Of a stretch of DNA of 64,000 bases, positions 9,423 to 19,589 are shown in pieces. The DNA comes from Paraburkholderia sp. PGU19. Lineage in GTDB: Bacteria > Pseudomonadota > Gammaproteobacteria > Burkholderiales > Burkholderiaceae. Each line of letters opens with the position of its first letter. Within the stretch, counting starts at the first letter, position 1. The notes beneath the pieces are model-generated. The model searched no databases. It had not been told where the DNA came from and saw only the letters and a program-made list of their open reading frames with translations. A program made the position numbers and the translations under genes. The stretch lies in contig NZ_AP023183.1 in the NCBI RefSeq assembly GCF_013426915.1, positions 62,001 through 126,000 of the forward strand, in the 5' to 3' direction.

Positions 9423-10631
9423 TCAGACAATCTCAACTGCCACCGCCGTGGCCTCGCCGCCGCCGATGCACAGACTCGCCACGCCTCGCCTTTCGCGTCG
9501 CTGGCGGAGTGCACCGAGCAGCGTCACGATAAGGCGCGCGCCCGTCGCGCCGATCGGGTGGCCCAGCGCGCAAGCACCGCCATGCACATTCACGCGCTCA
9601 TGCGAAAGCGCCAGTTCGCGCATCGCGGCCATGACCACAACGGCGAATGCCTCGTTGATTTCCCACAGGTCGACATCGCTCGCCTGCCACCCAACCTTGG
9701 CTAGCAGCTTCCGGATCGCACCGACCGGCGCAGTCGTGAACCAGGCCGGTTCCTGAGAGTGTGTGGCGTGTCCGTGGATAACGGCCAGCGGCGATAAACC
9801 ACGCTCGCGTGCGCCCGACTGGCGCATCAGAACCAGGGCCGCTGCACCGTCGGAGATGGAACTGGAGTTCGCCGCCGTGACTGTGCCGTCCTTTCCAAAG
9901 GCGGATTTTAACTTCGGGATCTTGTCCAGTTGCGCCTTCGCTGGCGCCTCGTCTTCGTCGACGAGTATCTCGCCGTTGCGACCCGGCATGGCCACCGGCG
10001 CGAGCTCCCACCGGAACAGGCCGTCGCGCTGCGCCTGCTGCGCGCGCAGCGTAGAGGTGGAAGCAAAGGCGTCTTGCGCCTCGCGCGTGAAAGCGAAGTG
10101 GCGTGCGCAGTCCTCGGCGAAGGTGCCCATCAGGCGGCCGTCGGAGGCGGGGCTGTAGTGGTCCTCCAGGCCGTCGAAGAACATGTGGTCCAGTACGTGG
10201 CCGTGTCCCAGACGCTGGCCCGAACGGGCCTTGGGCAACAGGTACGGTGCGTTGCTCATGGATTCCATGCCGCCCGCCACGATTACCTGTTGACTCCCGC
10301 TGAGCAGCAGATCGTGCGCCAGCATCATTGCCTTCATACCCGAGCCGCAGACCTTGTTGATCGTGGTGCAGCCCGCTGACACCGGCAAACCCGCGCCGAG
10401 CGACGCCTGGCGCGCGGGAGCCTGACCGAGGCCTGCGGGCAGCACACAGCCCATGAGCACCTCATCTACGGCGTCGGGTTGCAGCCCGGCACGTTGTACT
10501 GCGGCGCGGATAGCGTGGGCGCCCAGCACAGGCGCCGTCAGTGAAGCGAAGTTGCCCTGGAATCCACCCAGCGGCGTGCGGGCAGCAGCGACGATCACGA
10601 CGGGATCATTCGAAGTCGAAGAGGCAGGCAT
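9423..10631 (-). CDS. Thiolase (acetyl-CoA acyltransferase)
   Basis: A 402-residue thiolase that condenses or cleaves 3-ketoacyl-CoA. The acyl-carrying Cys lies in NKVCGSGMKA (about residue 95), NEAFA is the oxyanion-region motif, GHPIGATGAR holds the catalytic His (about 358) and CIGGGEA the second Cys (about 388). Length is normal. ATG at 10631 is preferred because GGAG sits 6 bases upstream; a TTG four codons earlier is also open. It lies 156 bp downstream of a 3-hydroxyacyl-CoA dehydrogenase-like SDR on the same strand. The pair would perform the last two beta-oxidation steps, for short or branched acyl-CoA or aromatic side-chain degradation. The substrate is unknown. Confidence 0.93.
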   Translation of the reverse strand: MPASSTSNDPVVIVAAARTPLGGFQGNFASLTAPVLGAHAIRAAVQRAGLQPDAVDEVLMGCVLPAGLGQAPARQASLGAGLPVSAGCTTINKVCGSGMKAMMLAHDLLLSGSQQVIVAGGMESMSNAPYLLPKARSGQRLGHGHVLDHMFFDGLEDHYSPASDGRLMGTFAEDCARHFAFTREAQDAFASTSTLRAQQAQRDGLFRWELAPVAMPGRNGEILVDEDEAPAKAQLDKIPKLKSAFGKDGTVTAANSSSISDGAAALVLMRQSGARERGLSPLAVIHGHATHSQEPAWFTTAPVGAIRKLLAKVGWQASDVDLWEINEAFAVVVMAAMRELALSHERVNVHGGACALGHPIGATGARLIVTLLGALRQRRERRGVASLCIGGGEATAVAVEIV

Positions 10632-10787
10632 GCGAGTCTCCAATCGCCGCTTCGTGGCGGCTTTGCAAGGGGTGAGGAAAGTGTCGTCGTCGATGAATCA
10701 TCTGAGCCAATCGGGATTGGGCGGCTCAGGGGACTCGAGCACGGCGGCAGCAGGAATAACGATGCGCACTCCAGGCACTGACTAAGT

Positions 10788-11555
10788 TCACCTGGCCGCC
10801 ATGCGGATGGCGCCATCAAGGCGAATCACCTCGCCGTTGAGGTAGGTGTTTTCGAGGATGTGCAGCACAAGGCCCGCGAACTCTCCGGGCCGTCCAAGGC
10901 GCGCGGGAAAAGGGACCATCTTCCCGAGGGCGTCTTGTACTTCTGTGGGCATGCCCTTGAGCATCGGCGTCTCCATGATTCCGGGCGCGACGGCGACCAC
11001 GCGAATGCCATGGCGGGCCAGTTCGCGCGCGACAGGCAGCGTCATTGCCACCACACCGCCTTTGGAAGCAGCGTAGCCCGCTTGCCCGATCTGGCCATCG
11101 AAGGCCGCGACCGAAGCGGTATTGATGATGACCCCGCGCTCGCCATCGGTCTCGGGCACGTTCCCGGCCATGCACGCTGCGGCCAGTCGTACCATGTTGA
11201 AGGCGCCGATCAGGTTGATCTGAACAGTGCGCGCGAAACTCTCTAGCCGGTGCGGGCCTTCGCGTCCGAGCACTTTCTCGGCGGGGGCAACGCCTGCGCA
11301 ATTGATCAGGCCATTCAGCGCGCCGAAGGTGTCGCAAAACGTGGCCAACGCACGCTCAGCGCTCGCTGAGTCGAATATGTCGACCTTGGCGAAGTGGGCA
11401 TTGCCGCCCAGTTCCGCCGCGAGCGCGGCCCCGGCGTCCTCGTCGACGTCTATCAGCAGCACGCAGGCGCCGCCCGCCACCAGACGACGCGCCGTGGCTG
11501 CGCCGAGCCCTGAGGCGCCACCTGTGACGACGAAACCTTTCCCTTGAATCTGCAC
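10788..11555 (-). CDS. SDR 3-hydroxyacyl-CoA dehydrogenase (HSD10-like)
   Basis: A 255-residue short-chain dehydrogenase. It has the NAD site TGGASGLG (11-18), the catalytic Ser near 148 in INTASVAAFDGQ, and Tyr161/Lys165 in YAASK. The GQIGQAGYAASKGG segment and overall layout resemble type II 3-hydroxyacyl-CoA dehydrogenases. The start is GTG at 11555, with GGGAG upstream; the open frame runs 61 residues further without family similarity. It is followed by the thiolase on the same strand, so a two-gene unit oxidising 3-hydroxyacyl-CoA and then thiolysing it is likely. An AraC-type gene is divergent. Confidence 0.88.
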   Translation of the reverse strand: MQIQGKGFVVTGGASGLGAATARRLVAGGACVLLIDVDEDAGAALAAELGGNAHFAKVDIFDSASAERALATFCDTFGALNGLINCAGVAPAEKVLGREGPHRLESFARTVQINLIGAFNMVRLAAACMAGNVPETDGERGVIINTASVAAFDGQIGQAGYAASKGGVVAMTLPVARELARHGIRVVAVAPGIMETPMLKGMPTEVQDALGKMVPFPARLGRPGEFAGLVLHILENTYLNGEVIRLDGAIRMAAR

Positions 11556-11918
11556 TTCTGTCTCCCGGAAGTGACCACCTCGATGCGCAAGGTACCGGGC
11601 CCCGTGCTTCGCTGTGAGCACGGAATGCCGGAGCCATGCGTCCCGTCGGACGGTCATGTGATGCGACCGGCACGCTGCATGGCCCCGGCCGACAAAGCCA
11701 TTTGCGACGGTCAACTGGCTGGTCATGGTAAGCGGCACGCGAAAGCACGCCCATGCCCATAGACCTCTTCATGCGTGCGCCTTTCGGACATATCGTGCGG
11801 GGATTGCGTCGCTCCCAGCGTTCCTTGCCCGATGACTGCTCCTGCTCAGTCGTACCAGGTTTCGCTTGGACGCGGTAGCGATTAACATCAGTGCACTTTC
11901 TGTGGGTGGACGCTGACC
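11556..11918. promoter_or_regulatory. Divergent promoter region between SDR/thiolase and AraC-type gene
   Basis: The 363 bp between the two divergent starts must carry both promoters and probably the AraC-type operator. I did not find a clear repeat pair or consensus promoter by eye. Only the arrangement supports the call. Confidence 0.4.
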
Positions 11919-12935
11919 ATGAATGAGGCTCAAGACAAGGGCACAACCTCTATCGGCCTGGTGCGTGAAGCAATTCTCGTTGCCACGCAACGTAATCTCG
12001 ATGTAGCGGCCGTTCTTCAGCACGCTGGAATCGCGGCGGAATTGTTGAATGCGCCGAGAGCCCGTGTGCCGGCGTTAGCCTTTTCGCGCCTGTGGGCGGC
12101 TCTGGCCGACTTGATGGACGACGAGTTCTTTGGTCTCGACAGCCACGCACTGCGGCGGGGCAGTTACGCTCTGATGTGTCATGCCGTGCTGCATGCCGAC
12201 AATCTGGAGCACGCGCTGCGTCGCATGCTGAAGTTCCTGCGTGCGGTTCTCGACGACATTCATGGGGAGTTGCGCTGCGAAGGCGAGCATGCACTGATCA
12301 TCCTCCATGACGATGGGCGGACGCGCCGCCTCTTTGCCTACGGGACCTGGTTCATCCTCGTACATGGCCTTGCGTGCTGGCTGGCGCGCAGACGGATTCC
12401 GCTGATCGAGATGAGGTTTCGCGCTTCCGCGCCAATCGATGACAGCGACTACCGCATGCGCTTCTGCGAGGATGTGACGTTCTCCGCGGAACAAACCCTG
12501 ATCCGTTTCGACCGCAGTTTTCTCGACCTGAAACTGTCCGAGACGGAAGAGAGCCTGCGTGCATTTCTGCACAACGCACCAGCCAACATCCTGGTCAAAT
12601 ATCGCAACGAATCCAGCACCACGGTCCTGGTAAGACGCCGACTAAGAAACCAGGCCCCCGACGACTGGCCCGACCTTGACGCGCTAGCGCGACTACTGAA
12701 TCTGTCTGCGGCCACGCTGCAACGCCGCCTGCTGGCCGAAGGCACGAACTATCGGCAACTGAAAGACGAGTTGCGCCGTGACATTGCCATTGAGTTGTTT
12801 TCCAGCAGTTCTCTCACAGTCGCAGAAGTCGCTGCGCGGACTGGATTTCAGGAAACGAGTGCTTTCCACCGAGCCTTCAGGAAGTGGACGGGGGCCAGTC
12901 CGGGAATGTACCGCCATGGCAGGGCGAACTCATAA
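11919..12935 (+). CDS. AraC-family regulator with Arabinose_bd-type sensor domain
   Basis: A 338-residue regulator. Residues about 15-210 match the arabinose-binding-domain type N-terminus of OruR/ArgR-like AraC proteins (SRLWAALADLMDDEFFGL...ALMCHAVLHADNLEHALRR). The C-terminal third holds two helix-turn-helix motifs, LARLLNLSAATLQRRL and VAEVAARTGFQETSAFHRA, ending FRKWTGASPGMYR. It is divergent from the SDR-thiolase pair, which it most likely controls in response to a small ligand. The ligand is unknown. Confidence 0.9.
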   Translation: MNEAQDKGTTSIGLVREAILVATQRNLDVAAVLQHAGIAAELLNAPRARVPALAFSRLWAALADLMDDEFFGLDSHALRRGSYALMCHAVLHADNLEHALRRMLKFLRAVLDDIHGELRCEGEHALIILHDDGRTRRLFAYGTWFILVHGLACWLARRRIPLIEMRFRASAPIDDSDYRMRFCEDVTFSAEQTLIRFDRSFLDLKLSETEESLRAFLHNAPANILVKYRNESSTTVLVRRRLRNQAPDDWPDLDALARLLNLSAATLQRRLLAEGTNYRQLKDELRRDIAIELFSSSSLTVAEVAARTGFQETSAFHRAFRKWTGASPGMYRHGRANS

Positions 12936-13481
12936 CGCTGGAACTCATAGCGTTGCCATCACAGCAGTTTCCGCGTTCAGATGTGCTTGCACGTCTGAAC
13001 GGTCAAATTGATCTATCCTCTTCTCCAACCACGCCTCGCGCGAACCACGACTGCCGATTGAAGGTGCAACCGCGCGACCGGATGAACCGCAGATAGGCCG
13101 GACGCACCCAAGCGACATTCCACTCCTACTCATTCGAGTTTCGGGGCGATTTGCAAGTCGTGCACGATGCGCAATGAAAGCGCAGCGTGTCCACACACCT
13201 CACGCAAACTGACGTCGGCGGACATGGATTGGCGTCCGAACCAGGCTGACACTGCAGTCGCGTTCGGCAAATCGGAACACGCCTCGCGCCCGGTTGCGCA
13301 AAGTAACCGGACTTGGCTCCGCGAGAGCCCGGCACTTGATCGCCGCGCAGAATAAGTGAAGTGTCATCGCTCATTTGGGCAGCAGTTTTCTCGCCAACGC
13401 GTCACCAGCTCAGCAGCGAGAAAAGAAAAGCTTCCCTCGATGAGCCGCTCATTGCGGCAGCAAAAAATATACGGAGACGAG
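12936..13481. other. Intergenic stretch upstream of the tannase-family gene
   Basis: About 545 bp with no recognisable gene. Open frames here lack domains. The downstream part must carry the tannase promoter and its Shine-Dalgarno sequence (ACGGAGACGAG before ATG 13482). Confidence 0.4.
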
Positions 13482-15170
13482 ATGAGAACCCGGTTAGGAA
13501 GGAGCCGACCCTCGGCAATTGTGAGTGCTTTATTCGCGGCATCAGCTGTTGCCGTATCTGGCTGCGGCGGCAATGACGCCGCACCGGCAAACGTCGCGGT
13601 CGTGACGCCAGCCGCGAAGTGCAGTGCGTTGGCCGGTATCACCGTTCCCGCCAGCTCGATCGGACTGCCGACAACAGGTGCCACGGTCGTGTCCGCGACG
13701 CTCGTTGCAGAGACCGATCCTGGTAACAACAATGGCGAGTATTGCAAAGTGCTCGGAAGTATTCATCCGGTGGATTTCAATGCGCCCGATATCAGGGCGG
13801 AGGTGGATCTACCGACTAACTTTAACGGAAAATCCGTTCACTTCGGCGGCGGGGGCTTCGACGGCACCATCCCGAATACTGAGGGCTCGCCGGCTGATGG
13901 GTTCTTAACCGGAACAGAGCCCGCAGGCGTCAGTACACCTTTGCGCAGAGGTTATGTGACTTTCGGGAGCGACAGTGGGCATGCGGCAAACGCCTTCGAC
14001 GGTACTTTTGCAACAAACGATGAGGCACTCGCCAACTACGCAGGCGAACATATTAAGAAGACGCATGACTTCGCAGCCTACATCGCAACGGCAAGATATG
14101 GATCGGACTTCGTTCACAGCTATTTTATTGGTGGATCGAGCGGAGGCCGGCAAGGTCTGATTGCGGCGCAACGATTCCCGCATGACTACGACGGCATCAT
14201 TTCGACATTTCCCGCTTCAGGAATAACAGGACTATGGCTCCAGATGGGCAGGATCTCGCGATCTCTGCTCGCACCCGGAGGATACGTCACACCTGCTAAA
14301 GGCAAGGCGCTTCTCGCAGCGGTCATGAAGCAATGCGACGCTCTGGATGGCGCGGCTGACGGCATCATCAGTAACCCCGCGGCGTGCGTATTCGATCCGG
14401 CAACGATTCGCTGCCCTGGCGGCGTCGACACGGGTGATAGCTGCTTGTCGGACGCACAAATCAATACGATGACCACCGCTGGCACGCCGCTTAACTTTAG
14501 CTTCAACCTGGCAAACGGAATTCAGTCATTCCCCGCATTTAACGCGTTCACGGGAGCAGACTTCTGGTCCGTCGGCTTTGCATGGGGCGCGTCAGCCACC
14601 GATGCGATAGTCGAGCCTGGGGTGATCGGCAAAAGCGCGTTCTACTACACGTTTTCAAATGACATGCTTCGCTTCGCGGTTGCTCGCGACCCCGGTTTGA
14701 GCATTCTCAACTTTAATCCAGCCAACCCCGGATTATTGACCTCGCGCGTGCAGGTGGTCAGCGCGCTCATGGACAGCACGAGCACCGACCTGAGTCAATT
14801 CCAGGCCCGCGGCGGCAAGATCATTCTGCAGCACGGACAATCAGACCAGTTCATTCCGGCGCAATTGTCGATTGATTACTACGACCGGCTGGTGTCCCGG
14901 TTCGGGCAGGGACCACTGAGTCAATTTCTGAAGTTCTACCTGGTGCCGGGCGCGGCGCACGGTGTCGGCGGGCAATTCAATGGTTCATATGACGGTCTGA
15001 CGGCATTGGACAACTGGGTGACGAAAGGTACCGAGCCCAAAAATCTGACTATCACCGACCTGGCTCCGCCAACAGCTGGACGCACCCGGCCAATGTGCGA
15101 ATACCCACAGTGGCCCAAGTACGTTGGTGGCGACCCGAATCTTGCAGCCAGCTTCGTGTGCTCGAACTAA
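13482..15170 (+). CDS. Tannase/feruloyl-esterase family lipoprotein
   Basis: A 562-residue alpha/beta-hydrolase of the tannase/feruloyl esterase family, which splits phenolic acid esters. The N-terminus is a lipoprotein signal, with a hydrophobic stretch and lipobox AVSGC (Cys28), so it is probably anchored in the outer membrane or periplasm. The nucleophile is Ser220 in GGSSGGRQG, the acid lies in HGQSDQFIP and the His in PGAAHGVGG. Many Cys residues fit the disulfide-bonded lid. ATG 13482 has GGAGA upstream. It lies before an aromatic-acid transporter, suggesting release and uptake of a phenolic acid. Confidence 0.9.
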   Translation: MRTRLGRSRPSAIVSALFAASAVAVSGCGGNDAAPANVAVVTPAAKCSALAGITVPASSIGLPTTGATVVSATLVAETDPGNNNGEYCKVLGSIHPVDFNAPDIRAEVDLPTNFNGKSVHFGGGGFDGTIPNTEGSPADGFLTGTEPAGVSTPLRRGYVTFGSDSGHAANAFDGTFATNDEALANYAGEHIKKTHDFAAYIATARYGSDFVHSYFIGGSSGGRQGLIAAQRFPHDYDGIISTFPASGITGLWLQMGRISRSLLAPGGYVTPAKGKALLAAVMKQCDALDGAADGIISNPAACVFDPATIRCPGGVDTGDSCLSDAQINTMTTAGTPLNFSFNLANGIQSFPAFNAFTGADFWSVGFAWGASATDAIVEPGVIGKSAFYYTFSNDMLRFAVARDPGLSILNFNPANPGLLTSRVQVVSALMDSTSTDLSQFQARGGKIILQHGQSDQFIPAQLSIDYYDRLVSRFGQGPLSQFLKFYLVPGAAHGVGGQFNGSYDGLTALDNWVTKGTEPKNLTITDLAPPTAGRTRPMCEYPQWPKYVGGDPNLAASFVCSN

Positions 15171-15505
15171 TTGGGTTGGCAGTGTGCCATCCGTCGTGCC
15201 GGGCGGTCAGGTTACGCCCGGAGCCGCCGGTGCTGGCGCGACTGGGCGCATACGTTCCTGCCCTCAGCCGTTTTATTGGCATCCGAATTACACGCCTGCC
15301 GCCAGTGGCGCAACACCGTAAACGCAGGTGTTCGGCGACCTCACCTATCTTGAAGTTAATGGACATCGACTGCCAGCAGCCTTCGCCCGACACTGGTTAC
15401 AGCACAGCGGCGATGGTCCATCCGGCCGCGACAAGGCAACCTCATCGACGACGCCATTAGCGCCTGCGTGGACTTCGCCCACGACATTAAACCAACGGAG
15501 ACAAG
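15171..15505 (+). other. Gap between tannase and transporter genes with possible gene remnant
   Basis: A short plus-strand frame up to 15321 ends in a PQPFYWHPNY-like tail and looks like the C-terminal remnant of a coding sequence, but I cannot assign a family. The final part contains the Shine-Dalgarno sequence ACGGAG of the transporter gene. Confidence 0.3.
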
Positions 15506-16864
15506 ATGAACCAGATAGACGTGCACTCACTCGCGGGTGAGGCAAGATTCAATGGCTTTCACGCCCTGGTCCTGTTCTGGTGTCTGTTGATGCTGATACT
15601 CGACGGCTACGATCTTGCCGTCGTGGGCGCAGCGCTGCCATCAATCATGAAGGACATGGGCATCGACGCAACCAGGGCTGGCGTCATGGCCGGATCGGCA
15701 CTTTTTGGCGTGATGCTCGGGGCCATTTTCCTCGGCACGCTGGCTGACCGTTTCGGCCGACCCATGATGATCTGTGTTTGCGTCGCGATGTTTAGTCTTT
15801 TCACCGCAGCGGCTGGGTTGACCAGCGATCCCATTGCTTTCAGCGTGACGCGATTCATCGCTGGCCTGGGCATTGGTGGAGTCTTGCCAATTGTCACCGC
15901 GCAGATGGGGGAGTTTTCGCCGAACGCCCTGCGCACGCGGTTGGTGACGCTGGTGTTCGCGGGATATTCCATTGGCGGCATTCTGGTGGCGCTGACTGCA
16001 AAGCAGCTTATCGGCAGCTACGGCTGGCAATCCGTCTTTTTTGCCGCAGGCCTGCCTGTCCTGCTGATTCCGTTCATCATCAAAACGATGCCCCATTCGA
16101 TGTCCTTTCTGGTTAAAAGCGGCCGGCACGACGAACTCCGCGCCGTGGTGAAGCGGTTGGTGCCCGACTATCCGATGAGCGGTCAGGAGCATTTTGCCGG
16201 ATCTTCGGCGGACAAAAGCAAGGACGCTTCGGTGCAACGCCTCTTCCAGGATGGGCGGGGCTTCAGTACGACGATGATCTGGGTCGCGTTCATGACCGGC
16301 CTTTTCATGGTCTACGCACTCAGTTCCTGGTTGACCAAGCTGATGGCAATGGCTGGATTCAGCCTGGGTTCAGCTTTGAACTTCGTGATCGTCTTCAACG
16401 TCGGCGCCATCGCCGGTGCGATTTTTGGTGGTTGGCTCAGCGACAAGGTCAACATCAAGAGGGTGCTGATTGCGTTTTACGTCGTCGGGGCGGTTGCGCT
16501 GTCGCTGATGGGCTACACGAAGTCGACCGTGTCGTTGTTTGTCGTTGTATTCGTTGTCGGCGCATCGACGCTTGGTACGCAACTGCTTGCCTATGCTTAT
16601 GCGGGCGACTTCTATCCTCATGCGATCCGGTCTACCGGTGTTGGCTTTGCTTCTGGCGTGGGCCGGACCGGCGCCATCGTGGCACCGGTGCTCATCGGTT
16701 GGCTCGTCTCCCTGAAGCTGCCGCTTGAACAGAACTTCATGGCAATCGGTCTGGCTGGCCTCATCGGTGCGGCGGCGGTGACGCTGATCAATCAGACACG
16801 TGCCGACTCATTCCGCTCAGCCGGCGCGCCTGTCGCCGTAGTTCAGGGTAGCGCAGGGCGCTGA
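15506..16864 (+). CDS. MFS aromatic-acid:H+ symporter (AAHS family)
   Basis: A 452-residue inner-membrane protein with 12 predicted hydrophobic segments. The AAHS hallmarks are present: LDGYDLAVVGAALP in helix 1 (Asp33/Asp36) and GTLADRFGR in the loop between helices 2 and 3, with the related GGWLSDKVNIKR in the second half. Members such as PcaK and BenK import benzoate-type acids with protons. An upstream ACGGAGACAAG gives a good ribosome binding site. With the tannase-type esterase before it and the CoA ligase after it, uptake of the released phenolic acid is the likely role. Confidence 0.9.
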   Translation: MNQIDVHSLAGEARFNGFHALVLFWCLLMLILDGYDLAVVGAALPSIMKDMGIDATRAGVMAGSALFGVMLGAIFLGTLADRFGRPMMICVCVAMFSLFTAAAGLTSDPIAFSVTRFIAGLGIGGVLPIVTAQMGEFSPNALRTRLVTLVFAGYSIGGILVALTAKQLIGSYGWQSVFFAAGLPVLLIPFIIKTMPHSMSFLVKSGRHDELRAVVKRLVPDYPMSGQEHFAGSSADKSKDASVQRLFQDGRGFSTTMIWVAFMTGLFMVYALSSWLTKLMAMAGFSLGSALNFVIVFNVGAIAGAIFGGWLSDKVNIKRVLIAFYVVGAVALSLMGYTKSTVSLFVVVFVVGASTLGTQLLAYAYAGDFYPHAIRSTGVGFASGVGRTGAIVAPVLIGWLVSLKLPLEQNFMAIGLAGLIGAAAVTLINQTRADSFRSAGAPVAVVQGSAGR

Positions 16865-16975
16865 GGTCTCTACCATATGCGGCTTCATGGCCGAGGTTCG
16901 TTCGTGTGAAGAGCGCGGCTGTCACGGACTCTCCACCCGAAAAACACCAAGTCCAGGTCGCAGCAAATTTTCAGC

Positions 16976-17713
16976 ATGCCGAGAACAATGGACCGTCTAT
17001 CTCCTCCTCCTTTCCGCTCGTTTTCCGACGTGAGTCGAGCCGTCGACTGGGCACTCGTCACCCGGCGCAGCGTCCGTGCTTTCCTGCCCATACCGGTTCC
17101 CCGCGAGGAAGTCGAGTCCATCCTCAACGTTGCGCGCTTCAGCGCAACCGGCGTCAACATCCAGCCCTGGCATGTGCATGTTGTGACAGGCACGATGAAG
17201 TCCCGCCTGTCTGCTGCCATCAACGAGATCAATGATGATCCTGCACGAAGTTCAGACCTGGATGAGCCCTACGATTACTACCCACGCGAATGGATCGCGC
17301 CGTATGTGGACCGCCGGCGGGAGGTGGGTTGGAATCTGTACGGCCTGCTGGGCATCCAGAAGGGGGATAAGGAGCGGATGCACGTCCAGCACGGCCGCAA
17401 CTACCGCTTCTTCGATGCGCCCGTCGGCCTGTTTTTCACGGTTGACCGGGTCATGCGTGAAGGGAGTCTGCTGGACACCGGCATGTTCCTGCAAAGCGTC
17501 ATGATTGCCGCCCGGGCGCGGGGCCTCGACACCTGCCCGCAGGCGGCTTTCAACAAGTTCCATCGTGTCATCGCCAACGAACTGTCCATTCCCGACAATC
17601 ACATGTTGGTCTGCGGGATGAGTCTGGGTTATGCGGATCCTGGTTGCATAGAAAACTCGCTTGTCACGGAGCGCAGCCCGGTCGGCGATTTCACTACTTT
17701 CTACGAAAAATGA
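16976..17713 (+). CDS. Nitroreductase-family FMN oxidoreductase
   Basis: A 245-residue protein of the nitroreductase fold. It has the typical N-terminal FMN-contact region TRRSVRAF (about residues 28-35), ARFSATGVNIQPWHVHVV and the C-terminal GMSLGYADP motif. Such proteins reduce nitro groups, quinones or enones with NAD(P)H. It sits between the aromatic-acid transporter and an acyl-CoA synthetase, 14 bp before the latter start, so it is probably cotranscribed. The specific substrate is unknown. Confidence 0.88.
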   Translation: MPRTMDRLSPPPFRSFSDVSRAVDWALVTRRSVRAFLPIPVPREEVESILNVARFSATGVNIQPWHVHVVTGTMKSRLSAAINEINDDPARSSDLDEPYDYYPREWIAPYVDRRREVGWNLYGLLGIQKGDKERMHVQHGRNYRFFDAPVGLFFTVDRVMREGSLLDTGMFLQSVMIAARARGLDTCPQAAFNKFHRVIANELSIPDNHMLVCGMSLGYADPGCIENSLVTERSPVGDFTTFYEK

Positions 17714-17727
17714 ATGGAGACAAAGTC

Positions 17728-19380
17728 ATGAGTGCAAAGGCCTACTCTCAAGGACTTGAGAAGAACGCGGCAAACCACGTTCCATTGACGCCATTGACCT
17801 TCCTCGATCGAACCGCCGACGTCTATCCGGATCGGACCGCGATCATTCATGGCGACTTCCGGCAGACGTGGGCCGAAACCCGCGAGCGTTGCTATCGCCT
17901 CGCATCGGCGCTCGTTCAGTTGGGGATCGAACCGGGCGATACCGTGTCGATCATCTCGCCGAACACCCCGGCCATGCTCGAGGCTCACTTTGGCGTGCCG
18001 CTGTCCGGTGCCGTGCTCAACGCCGTCAATTGCCGCCTCGATGCTGACGGCGTCGCATTCATTCTGCGTCACGGCGAATGCAAGCTCCTGCTTGTAGATC
18101 GCGAATTTGCTCCGATGGTCGAGAAAGCATTGCAGTCGGTTTCCAATCCGCCGCGCGTGATCGACATCAACGATCACGAAGCGCCTGACGGCACAGCCAT
18201 CGGGGAAACTGATTATGAGTCGCTGCTGTCGAGCGGTGATCCCGCATTTGCCGGTCGCCGCCCGGTCGATGAGTGGACGCCCATTGCCCTGAATTACACC
18301 TCGGGCACCACCGGCGATCCGAAGGGCGTCGTTCCGAGCCACCGGGGCACGTATCTGATGAGCCTGTTGCAGATGACGAACTGGCCGCTCCCGCGCGCGC
18401 CGGTTTATTTGTGGACGCTTCCCATGTTCCATGCGAATGGCTGGTGCTTCACATGGGCGATTACTGCCGCGGCCGGAACACATGTATGCCTGCGCAAGGT
18501 GAATGCTGTCAATGTTCTTTCCGCCATCGTCAGACATGGTGTAGATCACTTTTGTGCGGCGCCAATCGTCCTGTCAGGCCTCGCAAGCATGCCTCATTCA
18601 GAACGGCAGCCGCTGCCGCGTCGGGTACGGGTCCTGACAGCCGGCTCGCCGGCGCCAGCCGCTGTTCTCGAAGCCGTCGGCGCGATGGGTTTCGATGTCG
18701 ACCACGTCTTTGGCATTACTGAGATTTCCGGCACCCCGATCAGCTGTGCATGGCATGACGAGTGGGACGCGTTGCCGCCGGAGCAGCAAGGGAAATTGAA
18801 AGCGCGGCAGGGTGTACGTGCGGCAGCGTTCGAAAAGATGTCGGTCGCAGATCCTGAGACGCTCGAGACGGTGTCGGCGGACAGCAAGTGTTGCGGTGAG
18901 GTCCTGGTTCGGGGGAATACGGTGATGATGGGATATCTTAAGAATCCCGACGCAACCGCGAAGGCTTTCGCTGGCGGCTGGTTCCATACTGGAGATCTGG
19001 CCGTGGTCCATCCTGATGGCTATATCCAGATCACAGACCGCTCGAAAGACGTGATCATCTCCGGTGGAGAAAATATTTCGTCTGTGGAGGTGGAGGAAGT
19101 CATATACCGCATGTCAGGCGTCCTGAACGCGGCCGTGGTCGCGCAACCTGATGAGAAATGGGGCGAGACTCCTTGCGCGTTTATCGAGCTGAAGCCGGAT
19201 GCCTCCAACATAACGGAGCAGGATGTAATCCTGTTCTGCCGGGAGCGACTGGCGCATTTCAAATGCCCGCGTCGCGTGATTTTCGGCGAATTGCCCAAGA
19301 CCGCTACAGGAAAGATCCAGAAGTTTCGTCTTCGCGAGCAGGCGGGCAGCCGAATAGCCATTACCCGATTGGCAGGATGA
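17728..19380 (+). CDS. Acyl-CoA synthetase (AMP-forming ligase)
   Basis: A 550-residue ANL-superfamily enzyme that activates a carboxylic acid to its CoA thioester. Motif YTSGTTGDPKG lies at about 190-200. GYLKNPDATAKAF and GWFHTGDLAVVHPDGYIQITDRSKD carry the hinge and ATP-binding Asp, and the catalytic Lys is in PKTATGKIQKF near the end. The start at 17728 is chosen for the upstream GGAG; in-frame starts at 17644 and 17710 are open. It follows the nitroreductase closely. Context suggests a phenolic or medium-chain acid substrate. Confidence 0.92.
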   Translation: MSAKAYSQGLEKNAANHVPLTPLTFLDRTADVYPDRTAIIHGDFRQTWAETRERCYRLASALVQLGIEPGDTVSIISPNTPAMLEAHFGVPLSGAVLNAVNCRLDADGVAFILRHGECKLLLVDREFAPMVEKALQSVSNPPRVIDINDHEAPDGTAIGETDYESLLSSGDPAFAGRRPVDEWTPIALNYTSGTTGDPKGVVPSHRGTYLMSLLQMTNWPLPRAPVYLWTLPMFHANGWCFTWAITAAAGTHVCLRKVNAVNVLSAIVRHGVDHFCAAPIVLSGLASMPHSERQPLPRRVRVLTAGSPAPAAVLEAVGAMGFDVDHVFGITEISGTPISCAWHDEWDALPPEQQGKLKARQGVRAAAFEKMSVADPETLETVSADSKCCGEVLVRGNTVMMGYLKNPDATAKAFAGGWFHTGDLAVVHPDGYIQITDRSKDVIISGGENISSVEVEEVIYRMSGVLNAAVVAQPDEKWGETPCAFIELKPDASNITEQDVILFCRERLAHFKCPRRVIFGELPKTATGKIQKFRLREQAGSRIAITRLAG

Positions 19381-19589
19381 CACGGGTTGGTCTTCCGGAC
19401 CTGTCATGAGCTGCACACTGCGACTACCGTCTGCCGCGCCAGCAATAGCGCGTATTCGTATCGTAGGTATGCTGCTCATTGTGCGATAGATGGAGATAGA
19501 CCGTGCAAAGCTACCTTCATCGCGTTCTTGCTTTGGATGAGCCTCAGCCCTGGTGTCCATCAGACACCGGTCGACTCAAGGAGATAATG